A stretch of DNA of 26,622 nucleotides from DAOTOJ01 sp035451285. GTDB lineage: Bacteria; Patescibacteriota; Minisyncoccia; UBA6257; Brennerbacteraceae. Below, in pieces: positions 13,354 to 21,345 of this stretch; the first letter of the stretch is position 1, and each line of letters opens with the position of its first letter. Both the position numbers and the translations under genes were made by a program. Below the pieces are notes generated by a model that saw only the letters and a list, made by a program, of their open reading frames with translations, made no database searches and was not told where the DNA came from. The DNA is taken from contig DAOTOJ010000005.1 in assembly GCA_035451285.1 (NCBI GenBank), forward strand, positions 1 to 26,622, given 5' to 3'.

Positions 13354-14856
13354 TTACCAATTATAAGAACTAACTAACTCATTATCATTATATATCAAAC
13401 CAATTCCATTAGTTGAAGTGATTTTTTTACTCCCTGTAAAAACTTTAATACCCTGATTTTGCAATTCTTGAATTTTTGCTAAATAATTAGAATTTACCCA
13501 ATAAAAATAAGAATTAGCGGAAACAAAGTCATTGCTTCCCCAAGATTTAAGACTATCCTCATTGCCAGAACTTTTAATTTTCTTTACTAATTTGTAATCA
13601 TCTAAATTTAATTCAAAATTATTGGAATTATAAAGTTTGACATAATCATCATCAATGCTATTTTCCGAGCTATATTGAACTTCAATAATTTGAGGGTGAC
13701 TAAAATTAATTGGACTTATGGTTGGACTTAGAGTTGGACTTAGGGTTGGGCTTGGAGTTGGACTCAATATTAAAGATGGTGATGGAGTAAGTATTGGTGT
13801 TGGGCTAACAGTTGGAATTAAATCAGGAGTTGGAATAGATGTCGGGATTAATAGAGGGCTTGGAGTTACTTGCTTAATTTCCAAAGGAACAATAAAGCCA
13901 GAAACCAGTGAATTGTGGGAATTTGGTAAAGAAATTATAAAATCATTTTTATTATTATCAGTATCATTAACTGATCTTCTGCTTAAAGCATATCCTTTTA
14001 AAGGGCATGGAGCTGGCTGAGATTCAAATTGTGGAGCTTTTTCGCAACCAATTAAATCAACTATTCTTTTTGAAGAATCAACCAAATAAATGCTGTTAGA
14101 ATTAGCTATTGAATAGCTTGATCCTGAAAAAACTAAATCTGAATTTATTTCTTGGGAGATTAAAGGATTAGAAATTAAAAAATAAGAATTGGGCTTAATA
14201 ATTCCCGTAAATTTTTTAGAAGAAACTAAAACTGAATCGCTTTCCCCTGCTTTCTTTCTTAATGACCAATCAGCTAAATTAACTTCAAAATTATTGGGAT
14301 TAAAAAGTTCAATAAACTCAAATTTTGAATCGTCCTCCTTTTCAAAAAGAACCTGAGAAATTAAAATTTTTTTAAATGGCTGAATATCAGAATTAGAGTT
14401 TGAAGATTCTTCAGAAAAAATTTCATCGCCTTTTAGATCTACCGAAAAAGATAAAGAACTAGTTGGGGAAATAACTAAAGTGGTTGAAGAAATTATTGGT
14501 TTTTGGGTATTGATAACAAGTGACTCTTTTTCTGCTATTTCATCTTCATTATCAGTAGCTGAAAAAATATCCTTTATTCCGGCAAATAAAGATTTAGTAT
14601 CTTGCTTATTAGTTAAGGGAGAATTTAAAGCTTGATTTTGGATATTAGTATTTTTTTCTAAATTTTTTGGAATTTCTTTTGTTCCGCTAGTTAAGGGTTT
14701 ATTTAAAGTAGTCTCGATTTGCGACAAATCAATAACCTGGGAATTGTCTAAATCTAAATTCAAAAATATTAAAGCTGAAATTAAAAAAACTAAAATTAAA
14801 CCAGCTAAAACAAGAAAACTTATTTTAGAAAAACCACTAAAAGTTTTCCAAAGCAT
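13354..14856 (-). CDS. Membrane-anchored protein with two lamin-tail domains and a Ser-Pro-Thr linker
   Basis: 500 residues. One N-terminal membrane segment (about 11-33) with a Lys before it, then a Ser/Thr-rich low-complexity stretch (about 40-160). First lamin-tail (LTD) immunoglobulin-like domain at about 161-310 (ILISQVLFEKEDDSKFEFIELFNPNNF, then LADWSLRKK). A linker at about 325-378 made of SPTP/SPTL repeats follows, then a second LTD domain (about 382-500; IIEVQYSSENSIDDDYVKLYNSNNFELNLDDYKL). The layout implies an extracellular protein on a flexible stalk, probably involved in surface or cell-wall interaction; the partner is unknown. Adjacent mltG and rodA support an envelope role. A TATAAT lies 5 nt before the ATG (14867-14862), so it may also have its own leaderless start. 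Confidence 0.88.
   Translation of the reverse strand: MLWKTFSGFSKISFLVLAGLILVFLISALIFLNLDLDNSQVIDLSQIETTLNKPLTSGTKEIPKNLEKNTNIQNQALNSPLTNKQDTKSLFAGIKDIFSATDNEDEIAEKESLVINTQKPIISSTTLVISPTSSLSFSVDLKGDEIFSEESSNSNSDIQPFKKILISQVLFEKEDDSKFEFIELFNPNNFEVNLADWSLRKKAGESDSVLVSSKKFTGIIKPNSYFLISNPLISQEINSDLVFSGSSYSIANSNSIYLVDSSKRIVDLIGCEKAPQFESQPAPCPLKGYALSRRSVNDTDNNKNDFIISLPNSHNSLVSGFIVPLEIKQVTPSPLLIPTSIPTPDLIPTVSPTPILTPSPSLILSPTPSPTLSPTLSPTISPINFSHPQIIEVQYSSENSIDDDYVKLYNSNNFELNLDDYKLVKKIKSSGNEDSLKSWGSNDFVSANSYFYWVNSNYLAKIQELQNQGIKVFTGSKKITSTNGIGLIYNDNELVSSYNW
13712..13764 (-). repeat. 12-bp tandem repeat encoding Ser-Pro-Thr-Leu/Pro
   Basis: Four copies of a 12-bp unit start at 13712, 13724, 13736 and 13748, with a partial fifth at 13760. 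They differ at one to three bases each and encode SPTL/SPTP/SPTI tetrapeptides in the linker of the lamin-tail protein. Copy number could vary by slippage without changing frame. Confidence 0.8.
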
Positions 14857-14861
14857 AATTT

Positions 14862-14867
14862 ATTATA
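14862..14867 (-). promoter_or_regulatory. Possible -10 box of the lamin-tail gene
   Basis: A perfect TATAAT lies 5 nt before the ATG in the 31-bp gap after mltG. No convincing -35 was found (TAGAAT at about 14885-14890 is poor). It would give a leaderless or nearly leaderless message. It could be a chance match. Confidence 0.3.
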
Positions 14868-14887
14868 TAAAATAAATTTTTAAAATT

Positions 14888-15952
14888 CTATTTTAAATAT
14901 TTTTCAATAGCTTGGTTATGCTCTTCAAGGGTTTTAGAATAAATAATTTCTCCCTCTGGAGTTGATAAATAATACCAATAATCATTAGAAGTGGGATTAA
15001 AAACGTCTTCAATTGCATCTAAACCTGGATTAGAAATTGCTGAAGGAGGCAATCCTTTATTAAGATAAGAATTATAAGGGGATTTAATTTCCAAATCAGA
15101 TTTTGATAATAATCCACCTTGAGGTTGCCAATCAGGATTAATAATTTTCCAAGCATAAATTATAGTAGCATCAACTTGTAAAGGCATTTCTTTTTCTAAT
15201 CTTCTAACTAAAATATCAGTTATCATTTTTCGATCCTCGCTAATTTTAGCCTCTTTTTCAACAATTGAAGCTAAAATTATATTAAAAACAATTGAGTCTG
15301 GGCTATTTTGAATTTCAATTGGCAAAGATTGATAAACTTTTGATTCAAAATTTTTTAGCATTTTATCAATAATTTCAAAAGCTGTTGTTTTTTGAGAAAA
15401 TCTATAAGTGTCTGGAAAAAGAAAACCTTCTAAAGAGGTGACGGAATCAGACTTTAAAAATGGATAATCAAAAAGGGTTGGCTTTTGGGCTAAATCAATT
15501 ATTTCTCCCTTTTTTATTAAACCAGCTTGCGACAATTTTTGATCAATATCGAAAACAGTATAACCTTCGGGAATAGTAATAGTAATATCTTGAGGACCAG
15601 TAATGAAAATTTGAGCAAATTCTGTTAGTGAATAGTCGCCAATTAAAACATAACTTCCCTCTTTTAATTGCGACGCTTTTCCAGAAACAATTAAATAAAT
15701 TTTAAAAGCTGGCGATAAGTTTGAAGGCAAAATCTGTTCTTTAACCAATTTATCAGTTATTTCCAAAAAACCTTCATTTTTATTAATTACTATAATTTTT
15801 TCTGGCTCAATTTTAAAACTTTGGTTGATATTAGAAAAAACAAAAAACAGCCAGATAGCTATTGGAATTAAAATTGTTAAAAACATTATTAAAAAGCCAA
15901 TTTTTTCTCTTTTTTGGTATATTTTTAATTCTTCGTCTGTTAAATTAAGCAT
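14888..15952 (-). CDS. mltG: Endolytic murein transglycosylase MltG (YceG-like)
   Basis: 354 residues. One membrane segment (about 18-40), a LysM-like subdomain (about 50-130) and the YceG catalytic domain. The catalytic Glu is E232 in LASIVEKEAK. IPEGYTVFDIDQKL, GFLFPDTYRF, QVDATIIYAW and SPYNSYLNKGLPPSAISNPG are classic family motifs. It cleaves nascent glycan strands in the membrane-proximal periplasm or exterior and so limits strand length. It overlaps the SEDS polymerase gene by 8 bp, so strand synthesis and cleavage are co-expressed. Confidence 0.95.
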   Translation of the reverse strand: MLNLTDEELKIYQKREKIGFLIMFLTILIPIAIWLFFVFSNINQSFKIEPEKIIVINKNEGFLEITDKLVKEQILPSNLSPAFKIYLIVSGKASQLKEGSYVLIGDYSLTEFAQIFITGPQDITITIPEGYTVFDIDQKLSQAGLIKKGEIIDLAQKPTLFDYPFLKSDSVTSLEGFLFPDTYRFSQKTTAFEIIDKMLKNFESKVYQSLPIEIQNSPDSIVFNIILASIVEKEAKISEDRKMITDILVRRLEKEMPLQVDATIIYAWKIINPDWQPQGGLLSKSDLEIKSPYNSYLNKGLPPSAISNPGLDAIEDVFNPTSNDYWYYLSTPEGEIIYSKTLEEHNQAIEKYLK

Positions 15953-17042
15953 TTTGAGTATTTTTAATTATATTAAAGACTATTCCTAACCCCAAAAATA
16001 AAGCTAATAAGTTTGAACCGCCATAACTTACAAATGGCAAACTAATTCCAATAACTGGCAAAAATGCTAAATTCATTCCAATATTAATAAAAACCTGCAA
16101 AAAAATTATTATCAAATAACCCATTGAAAAAAGTTTCACAAAATTATTATTATTATTCAAAGATAATTGGGCTAATCTTTGAAAGATTATTGCAAAACAA
16201 ATAATAATTGTCAAAACCCCAATAAATCCAAATTCTTCAGCAATTGCTGAAAAGATAAAATCGGTATGAGCTGCTGGTAAAAATCCAAGTTGGGCTTGGG
16301 TACTTTTAGAAAAACCTTTACCTAATAACCCTCCTGAAGAAATTGCAATTAATGCTTGGCTTTGGTTATAAGATATGCCGTAAGGATCAATTTCTGGAAA
16401 AATAATTGAAATTATTCTGTCTTTATGAACTTGGTCTAAAAGAAAAAACCAACTAATGATAAAAATAATTAAAAATATCAAAATAATTGTAAGTATTTGG
16501 CTTATTTTAGCTCCGGCTAAGATAAGCATCAAAAACCAAATTCCAAGAAGTAGAAGAGCTGAACCATAATCTCTTTGTAAACCAACTAATAATAAAAATG
16601 GCAAAACTATTAAAAATGATTTTAAAACATACTTATTTTGCCTAATATTTAAATTGTTATCAGCGAAATAACGACTTAAGAATAAAATTAAAATTATTTT
16701 AGCGAATTCAACAGGCTGAATTGAAAAACTTCCAAAATTAAGCCAAGCGCGGTTTCCACCTATTTCTCTTCCAAAAATTAAAGTCGAAGTTAAAAGTAAA
16801 ATTTCTAAACCATAAAAAATATTGATTAGCTGATAATCGCTGGCTAAGGATCTAAAGTCTATTAAGGATACTAAAAATAAAACAATAAAACCGCTAATTA
16901 TCCAAATAATTTGGTGATGAAAAAAGATGAAATTATTCTGATTGTAAATTGTAAAAGAATAAAGAGTAATTAAACTTATTAAACACAAAATTAATATCGG
17001 GGCTAAAAGCCACCAATCAATGTTTTTTGAATTATAGGCCAT
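15945..17042 (-). CDS. rodA: SEDS-family peptidoglycan glycosyltransferase (RodA/FtsW)
   Basis: 365 residues with about ten membrane helices. Motifs: GGNRAWLNFGSFSIQPVEFAKI (95-116), QRDYGSALLLL (about 156-166), and AAHTDFIFSAIAEEFGF with D261 at the position of the catalytic Asp of RodA. The C-terminal LPFVSYGGSNLLALFLGLGI closes the fold. It polymerises lipid II into glycan strands, with a partner class B penicillin-binding protein that is not in this window. RodA is favoured over FtsW by length and by the loop motifs, without certainty. The ATG overlaps the end of the upstream gene by 11 bp. Confidence 0.93.
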   Translation of the reverse strand: MAYNSKNIDWWLLAPILILCLISLITLYSFTIYNQNNFIFFHHQIIWIISGFIVLFLVSLIDFRSLASDYQLINIFYGLEILLLTSTLIFGREIGGNRAWLNFGSFSIQPVEFAKIILILFLSRYFADNNLNIRQNKYVLKSFLIVLPFLLLVGLQRDYGSALLLLGIWFLMLILAGAKISQILTIILIFLIIFIISWFFLLDQVHKDRIISIIFPEIDPYGISYNQSQALIAISSGGLLGKGFSKSTQAQLGFLPAAHTDFIFSAIAEEFGFIGVLTIIICFAIIFQRLAQLSLNNNNNFVKLFSMGYLIIIFLQVFINIGMNLAFLPVIGISLPFVSYGGSNLLALFLGLGIVFNIIKNTQNA

Positions 17043-17838
17043 ATTCCCTCATAAAATTAACATCATTTAACAAATTGGTATTTAAAAACAACTCAAAATT
17101 TTTAGTATCTTCTGGCAATGGTTTAAGCCAAAAAATTCTAAATTCTGAACTTCTTTTTGAGGGAAGGGAGTATAGGTTTGTTAAACCAACGGCGACTATT
17201 TTATTATATGAATCATAAAGTACTGCCTGAATTTCTACATTTTTAACATCAAAATTAGAATTATTATAAACAATGCCGGTAATTTCAGCTGAACCTAGCT
17301 CAGGTGGTGTTAGTTTCCGAAAATTGGCATTCTGAATAAAGAACTCTTCTTCTTTAACATAAGGCCTTAATTTATTCCAAACAATTGTCGAAGTATTTAT
17401 TTTAAAATCTATCGTCGAAACATTAGAAGGAGTAAATTTAGCTAATTCCATAATCCATTTTGTTTCTCCTGGCAAAAGATACGATTTACCATATAACGAT
17501 CCCGGAATAACTCTGCCACTTTCATCCAAAAAATCTATTTGATAATCAAAGTCTTTTATTCCCCAATCAGCATTAGGATTTTTAATTTTAATTGCTACGT
17601 CAATATTGTTGCCTTCTTTATCTATAAAATAAATTTTGTTTAAAGTTACCGGATAAAGTAAGGTTTGCAATTCGCAGGGAGCGCAAACTCCTCCACAATC
17701 AACCTTTTCTTCGTTTTGATTTTTTAAACCGTCAAAACAAGTTGGCTGATAAATAGAATTAAAAATCAAATAAATTATCCCAAAAATTATAGCTAAATAT
17801 CCGGCTCCAATTATTATTTTTTTAAACAGTCTTTTCAT
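17032..17838 (-). CDS. Membrane-anchored surface protein with CDG/DCGG cysteine motif
   Basis: 268 residues, one N-terminal membrane segment (about 8-28). Immediately outside it lies a cysteine cluster: C34 in CFDGLKNQNEEKVDCGG, then C48, C52 and C55 (pattern CxDGxxN...DCGGxCxxC). The remainder is beta-rich, with an alternation of Ile/Val/Phe strands resembling one or two Ig-like or DUF-type domains (NPNADWGIKDFDYQIDFLD; NNSNFDVKNVEIQAVLYDS). The cysteine motif recurs in Patescibacteria surface proteins; its function is unknown to me, perhaps disulfide or metal binding. It is the first gene after the rRNA unit and overlaps rodA, so it probably belongs to the cell-envelope run. Confidence 0.82.
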   Translation of the reverse strand: MKRLFKKIIIGAGYLAIIFGIIYLIFNSIYQPTCFDGLKNQNEEKVDCGGVCAPCELQTLLYPVTLNKIYFIDKEGNNIDVAIKIKNPNADWGIKDFDYQIDFLDESGRVIPGSLYGKSYLLPGETKWIMELAKFTPSNVSTIDFKINTSTIVWNKLRPYVKEEEFFIQNANFRKLTPPELGSAEITGIVYNNSNFDVKNVEIQAVLYDSYNKIVAVGLTNLYSLPSKRSSEFRIFWLKPLPEDTKNFELFLNTNLLNDVNFMREYGL

Positions 17839-17861
17839 AAAAAAGTTATTAAACTTAAAAT

Positions 17862-17867
17862 ATTATA
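17862..17867 (-). promoter_or_regulatory. Possible -10 box for the envelope gene run
   Basis: TATAAT on the minus strand ends 23 nt upstream of the ATG at 17838, in the short gap after the 5S gene. It predicts a leader of about 17 nt. The -35 region (17885-17890) falls in the 5S T-run and is poor. Confidence 0.4.
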
Positions 17868-17877
17868 CAAAATTATT

Positions 17878-17897
17878 AAAAAAATAAAAAGCCAGCA
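17878..17897 (-). terminator. Terminator of the rRNA unit formed at the 3' end of 5S
   Basis: The 3' strand of 5S helix I (GCTGGC, paired with GCCAG at the 5' end of the gene) is followed on the minus strand by TTTTTATTTTTTT (17890-17878). The helix plus U-run could terminate transcription and define the 5S end. Confidence 0.5.
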
Positions 17898-17998
17898 AAC
17901 CCTACTTTCCCCCATAAGGAGTATCATCGGGGCTTAATACTTTCACTTCCGAGTTCGAAATGGGATCGGGTGGTACATATTAAGCTAAATCACTGGCT
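17890..17998 (-). rRNA. rrf: 5S ribosomal RNA
   Basis: About 109 nt, slightly short for bacterial 5S (commonly 115-120). Helix I is AAGCCAG/CTGGCTT at the two ends. The core CCCATTTCGAACTCGGAAG and the following GTGAAAG are the standard loop C/helix III segment. It lies 30 nt downstream of the 23S 3' end in the same transcript; no tRNA is in the spacer. Boundaries are set from helix I and may be off by a few bases. Confidence 0.93.
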
Positions 17999-18009
17999 TT
18001 TGTTTTTTA

Positions 18010-18035
18010 AATATCTTTAAACAGGTGTTCGCAAT
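18010..18035 (-). other. 23S processing stem, 3' arm
   Basis: Exactly complementary over 26 bp to 21113-21138. The pair encloses the whole 23S gene and forms the long stem that RNase III would cut. The inner 8 bp (TTCGCAAT/ATTGCGAA) correspond to helix 1 of mature 23S. Confidence 0.9.
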
Positions 18036-18361
18036 TTCGAGTTTTAGTACGTCTTGGCTAAAAACATTACTGTTCTTACACCTAACGCCTATCAAGCTAG
18101 TAGTCTACTAGCACTCTTAACGATACCTTATCTTAAGAATGGCTTCGTGCTTAGATGCTTTCAGCTCTTATCCAAACCGCACATAGCTACCTGACGATTC
18201 CCTTAGCAGGAAAGCCAGTACACCAGAGGTGCGTCCATCCAGGTCCTTGCGTACTATGGACAGCTTCTTTCAAGTATCGAACGCCTACGGCAGATAGAGA
18301 CCAACCTGTCTCACGACGGTTTGAACCCAGCTCACGTACCACTTTAATGGGAGAACCGCCC

Positions 18362-18394
<33 letters not shown>

Positions 18395-20271
18395 GTGAGC
18401 CGACATCGAGGTGCCGAGCGAGGTCGTCGATGTGGACTCTCGGACCTCACCAGCCTGTTATCCCCGGGGTAGCTTTTGTCCGTTGTCTTTAGCCTTTCTA
18501 TTAAGAGCTATCGGGTCACTAAGTTCTGCTTTCGCATCTGCGCGAGTTGTCACTCTTGCAGTTAAGCCAGCTTTTGCCTTTACACTTTCACTCCGATTTC
18601 CATCCGGAGCAAGCTGACCTTAATAAACTCCTCCGTTACTTTTTAGGAGGATTGCGCCCCACAAAAACTGTCCGCCAAGCACTGTCATTAAAAGTTTTTT
18701 CCTTTTAAATTAGTTTTAAAAATTAGGAAGATGGGTGTTTCATTGTCGGCTCCTTCTAGCCCGAAAGCTAGAATTCATCGCCTCCCCACTACACTACGCA
18801 ACCTAACCCCTAAAACAATACCAGGCTACAGTAAAGCTCCCGGGGTCTTCTCGTCTTGCCGCAGGTACCCGGCGTCTTCACCGGATTCGCATTTTCACCG
18901 AGCTAGTCCCTGAGACAGTTTTCCAGTCGTTGGACCTTTCATGCGCGTCAGAACTTACCTGACAAGGAATTGCGCTACCTTTGGACCGTTATAGTTACAG
19001 CCGACATTGACGAGGGCTTCGACCAGTCAGCTCGAAATAAAATATTTCTCACCGCCGGTTTTAACCTTCTCGCATCGGTCAGGTTTCACCCCCTATACGT
19101 CATCTTACGATTTTGCAGGGAGCTGTGTTTTTGGTAAACAGTCGCCAGAAAAACTTTAGCTGCGCCCTGTTAATGGTTCCGCTTGCGCGGAATTTAACAG
19201 GGAGGGCATCTTGCGAACTTACGCCCAGCTTGTTTGCCGAGTTCCTTAGGGACCAATCACTCGTTGGCCTTAGGCTTCTCGCCTCACCCACCTGTGTCGG
19301 TTTTGGTACGGTTTCAATTCCTCTAAGTTTAGAAGCTTTTCTCGAAAGCATGCTCGATGAACTTCGCCCTAATTACAGAGCTTCGCTTTTTTCCTTAGAC
19401 TTGGAATTTAATCCAGCGTGCCGGATTTGCCAAACACGCGTCCTCAGTAAAAGACATTAATCTAATAAAATGCTTCATCTACTATACTTTGTCCCTCCCT
19501 CACAAGGAACTGAAGTGCTGGAATATTAACCAGCTGTCCATCACTTGCGCCTTTCGGCATCAGCTTAGGACCGACTAACCCTACTCCGATTGTCGTTGAG
19601 TAGGAAACCTTGGGTTTTCGGCCTCCTGATATTTCATCAGGATTGTAGGTTACTCATGCCAACATTTTCTCTTCTATACGCTCCACAGCGTTTTACAACT
19701 ACTGCTTCAGTGCATATAGAATGCTCCTCTACCATATCAATCCAAAGATTGATATCTTCAGTTTCGGTATTTGACTTAGCCCCGTTTCATTTTTAGCGCA
19801 ACCAACCAAGTTTTGCAAAATGCAAAACTTCTGATAGTGAGTTGTTACACACTCTTTAAAGGATGGCTACTTCTGAGCCAACCTCCTATCTGTCTGTGGT
19901 TGATTACTACCTTAAACACTTAGTCAAAATTTAGGGACCTTAACTGGAAGTCCGGGTTCTTTCCCTTTCGAGCATGGAGCTTAGCCCCCACACTCTGACT
20001 AGTTGCCAACTTTTTTACCATTCGGAGTTTAACTGAGGCAGCGAGATTTCTCCCTATCTGTCTCAACTAGTGCTCTACCTGCAAAAAAGTTACGGCAACC
20101 GCTAGCCCTAAAGCTATTTCGAGGAGAACCAGCTATTCCCAAGCGCGATTAGCTTTTCACTTCTACCCTCAGATCATCCCAGAGTATTGCACGGCTCACG
20201 GGTTCGGACCTCCTCTTGTATTTCTACAAGATTCATCCTGTCCAAGGGTAGCTCGCTTGGCTTCGGGTCAT

Positions 20272-20386
20272 TACTTATCGCTTTAAGCATTTGTTTCAAG
20301 CTTCAAAACAAATACTTTTCGCACTATTCATACTCGCTTTCGCTATACCTCCGTCATCTTAGATGACTTAGATAAAGCGATAAGTA
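20272..20386 (-). other. Enlarged hairpin region in 23S (domain I/II junction)
   Basis: A perfect 14-bp stem (20272-20285 with 20373-20386) closes a subdomain with two smaller hairpins (ATTTGTTTTGA... near 20290-20315, and TCATCT/AGATGA at 20354-20365). The equivalent E. coli segment, between about 530 and 640, is roughly 40 nt shorter. Confidence 0.6.
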
Positions 20387-20486
20387 TTACTCGTTGGCTC
20401 ATTCTTCAATAGGCACCCCATCACCCTTGCGGGCTCTGGGTCCTTGTAGGCAAAATGGTTTCAGGTTCTATTTCACTCCCCTCTCC

Positions 20487-20531
<45 letters not shown>

Positions 20532-20786
20532 GTAGAAGAGTATTTAGTCTTAGCAGAATAGTTCTGCCAGATTCTTTCGACCTACTCATTTGTCGAAATA
20601 CTCGGGTATCAAAATCATTCTTTATTTAATTTAAAATACAAGGCTTTCACTTTCTTTGGCCAGCCTTTTCAGACTGTTCTTCTATTAAATTAAGAATGAA
20701 TATTTTTGACCCCACAACCCCTATTTGTGCATAGCACAAATAAGTTTAGACTGTTCCTTTTTCGCTCGCCGCTACTAAAGGAATGG

Positions 20787-20893
20787 GCAAAACATTTTTA
20801 ATATTATCCGCTGCCAGCTTTCTAGCCGTAAAGATTTATGGCTAAAAGCTGACTGCTGAAATGCTTGAAACATTAAAATTAAAAAAGTTTTGC
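20787..20893 (-). other. Structured insertion in 23S domain I (about 105 nt)
   Basis: Between the conserved GGAAAAGAAA and AGTAGCGGCGAGCG segments E. coli has about 16 nt; here there are about 125. The insertion is bounded by complementary GCAAAAC and GTTTTGC and contains an inner stem built from CAGCTTT-TAGCC and GGCTA-GAAAGCTG. No ORF or intron-core motif is visible. It replaces the tip of the helix 16 region. Confidence 0.75.
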
Positions 20894-21112
20894 ATCTTTT
20901 TCTTTTCCTCTAGGTACTGAGATGTTTCACTTCCCTAGGTTTGCTCTTTATCTTAAATGATAAAGCACTAAACATTGAGTTGTTTAGTAGGTTTCCCCAT
21001 TCGGAAATCCCCGGATCATAGCCTGCTACACGGCTTCCCGAGGCTTATCGCAGTTACGCCACGTCCTTCATCGCCTCTCCTACCCAAGGCATCCACCATC
21101 TGCCCTTAAATT

Positions 21113-21138
21113 ATTGCGAACACCTGTTTAAAGATATT
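21113..21138 (-). other. 23S processing stem, 5' arm
   Basis: Partner of 18010-18035 (26 perfect pairs). It directly precedes the first conserved 23S segment on the minus strand. Confidence 0.9.
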
Positions 21139-21151
21139 CTTTATATATATT

Positions 21152-21164
21152 TTGTCAAAGACCA
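21152..21164 (-). promoter_or_regulatory. boxA-like antitermination element
   Basis: TGGTCTTTGACAA on the minus strand closely matches the rRNA boxA pattern TGcTCTTTaACAA, bound by NusB-S10. It lies 13 bp upstream of the processing stem, as expected for an rRNA leader. The same bases contain a perfect TTGACA, so a promoter -35 is an alternative, but no good -10 follows at the right distance. Confidence 0.6.
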
Positions 21165-21178
21165 AACATTTCTAAAAT

Positions 21179-21202
21179 AAAAAACCGCTTTTGAGAAAGC
21201 GG
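21179..21202 (-). terminator. Intrinsic terminator in the 23S leader
   Basis: On the minus strand CCGCTTT (21202-21196), loop CTCA, AAAGCGG (21191-21185), then TTTTTT (21184-21179). A G-C-containing 7-bp stem with a 6-U run is the best terminator in the window. It lies between the predicted rRNA promoter and 23S, so it either ends readthrough from NlpC/P60 or acts as an attenuator. Confidence 0.75.
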
Positions 21203-21248
21203 CTTTAAAACAATAAAAATTGCTCTTAAGTTTTCCGCTTTCTCAAAA
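21189..21248 (-). promoter_or_regulatory. Antiterminator hairpin in the 23S leader
   Basis: TTTTGAGAAAGCGG (21248-21235) is fully complementary, 14 of 14, to CCGCTTTCTCAAAA (21202-21189). The latter includes the 5' arm of the terminator stem, so both hairpins cannot form at once. The upstream segment repeats the same AAAGCGG found in the terminator's 3' arm. This is the standard layout of a transcription attenuator. The trigger is unknown. Confidence 0.6.
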
Positions 21249-21274
21249 TGTTTATTCTCATAAATGTCTAATAA

Positions 21275-21302
21275 AATATAGCAAAAATTTTTAAAAAGTC
21301 AA
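21275..21302 (-). promoter_or_regulatory. Predicted promoter of the 23S-5S unit
   Basis: TTGACT (21302-21297), 16-bp spacer, TATATT (21280-21275). Expected start near 21268, giving a leader of about 150 nt before the mature 23S. No 16S sequence lies upstream; the NlpC/P60 gene ends at 21346. Confidence 0.6.
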
Positions 21303-21345
21303 GAGTTTTTAGTTAGTGGTTAATAAATCAAAATTTTTTAGATAA

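Noticed and set aside
13712..13764. Short tandem repeat considered as a CRISPR array
   Set aside because: The units are 12 bp, contiguous and in frame, with no spacers; no cas gene is in the window.
13718..14020. Plus-strand frame rich in Gly-Val repeats
   Set aside because: It is the antisense of the Ser-Pro-Thr repeat of the lamin-tail gene.
21153..21158. Perfect TTGACA as the -35 of a 23S promoter downstream of the terminator
   Set aside because: The best -10 at proper spacing (TATCTT) is poor, would put the start inside the processing stem, and the bases are better explained as boxA. It is kept as an alternative to the attenuator model.
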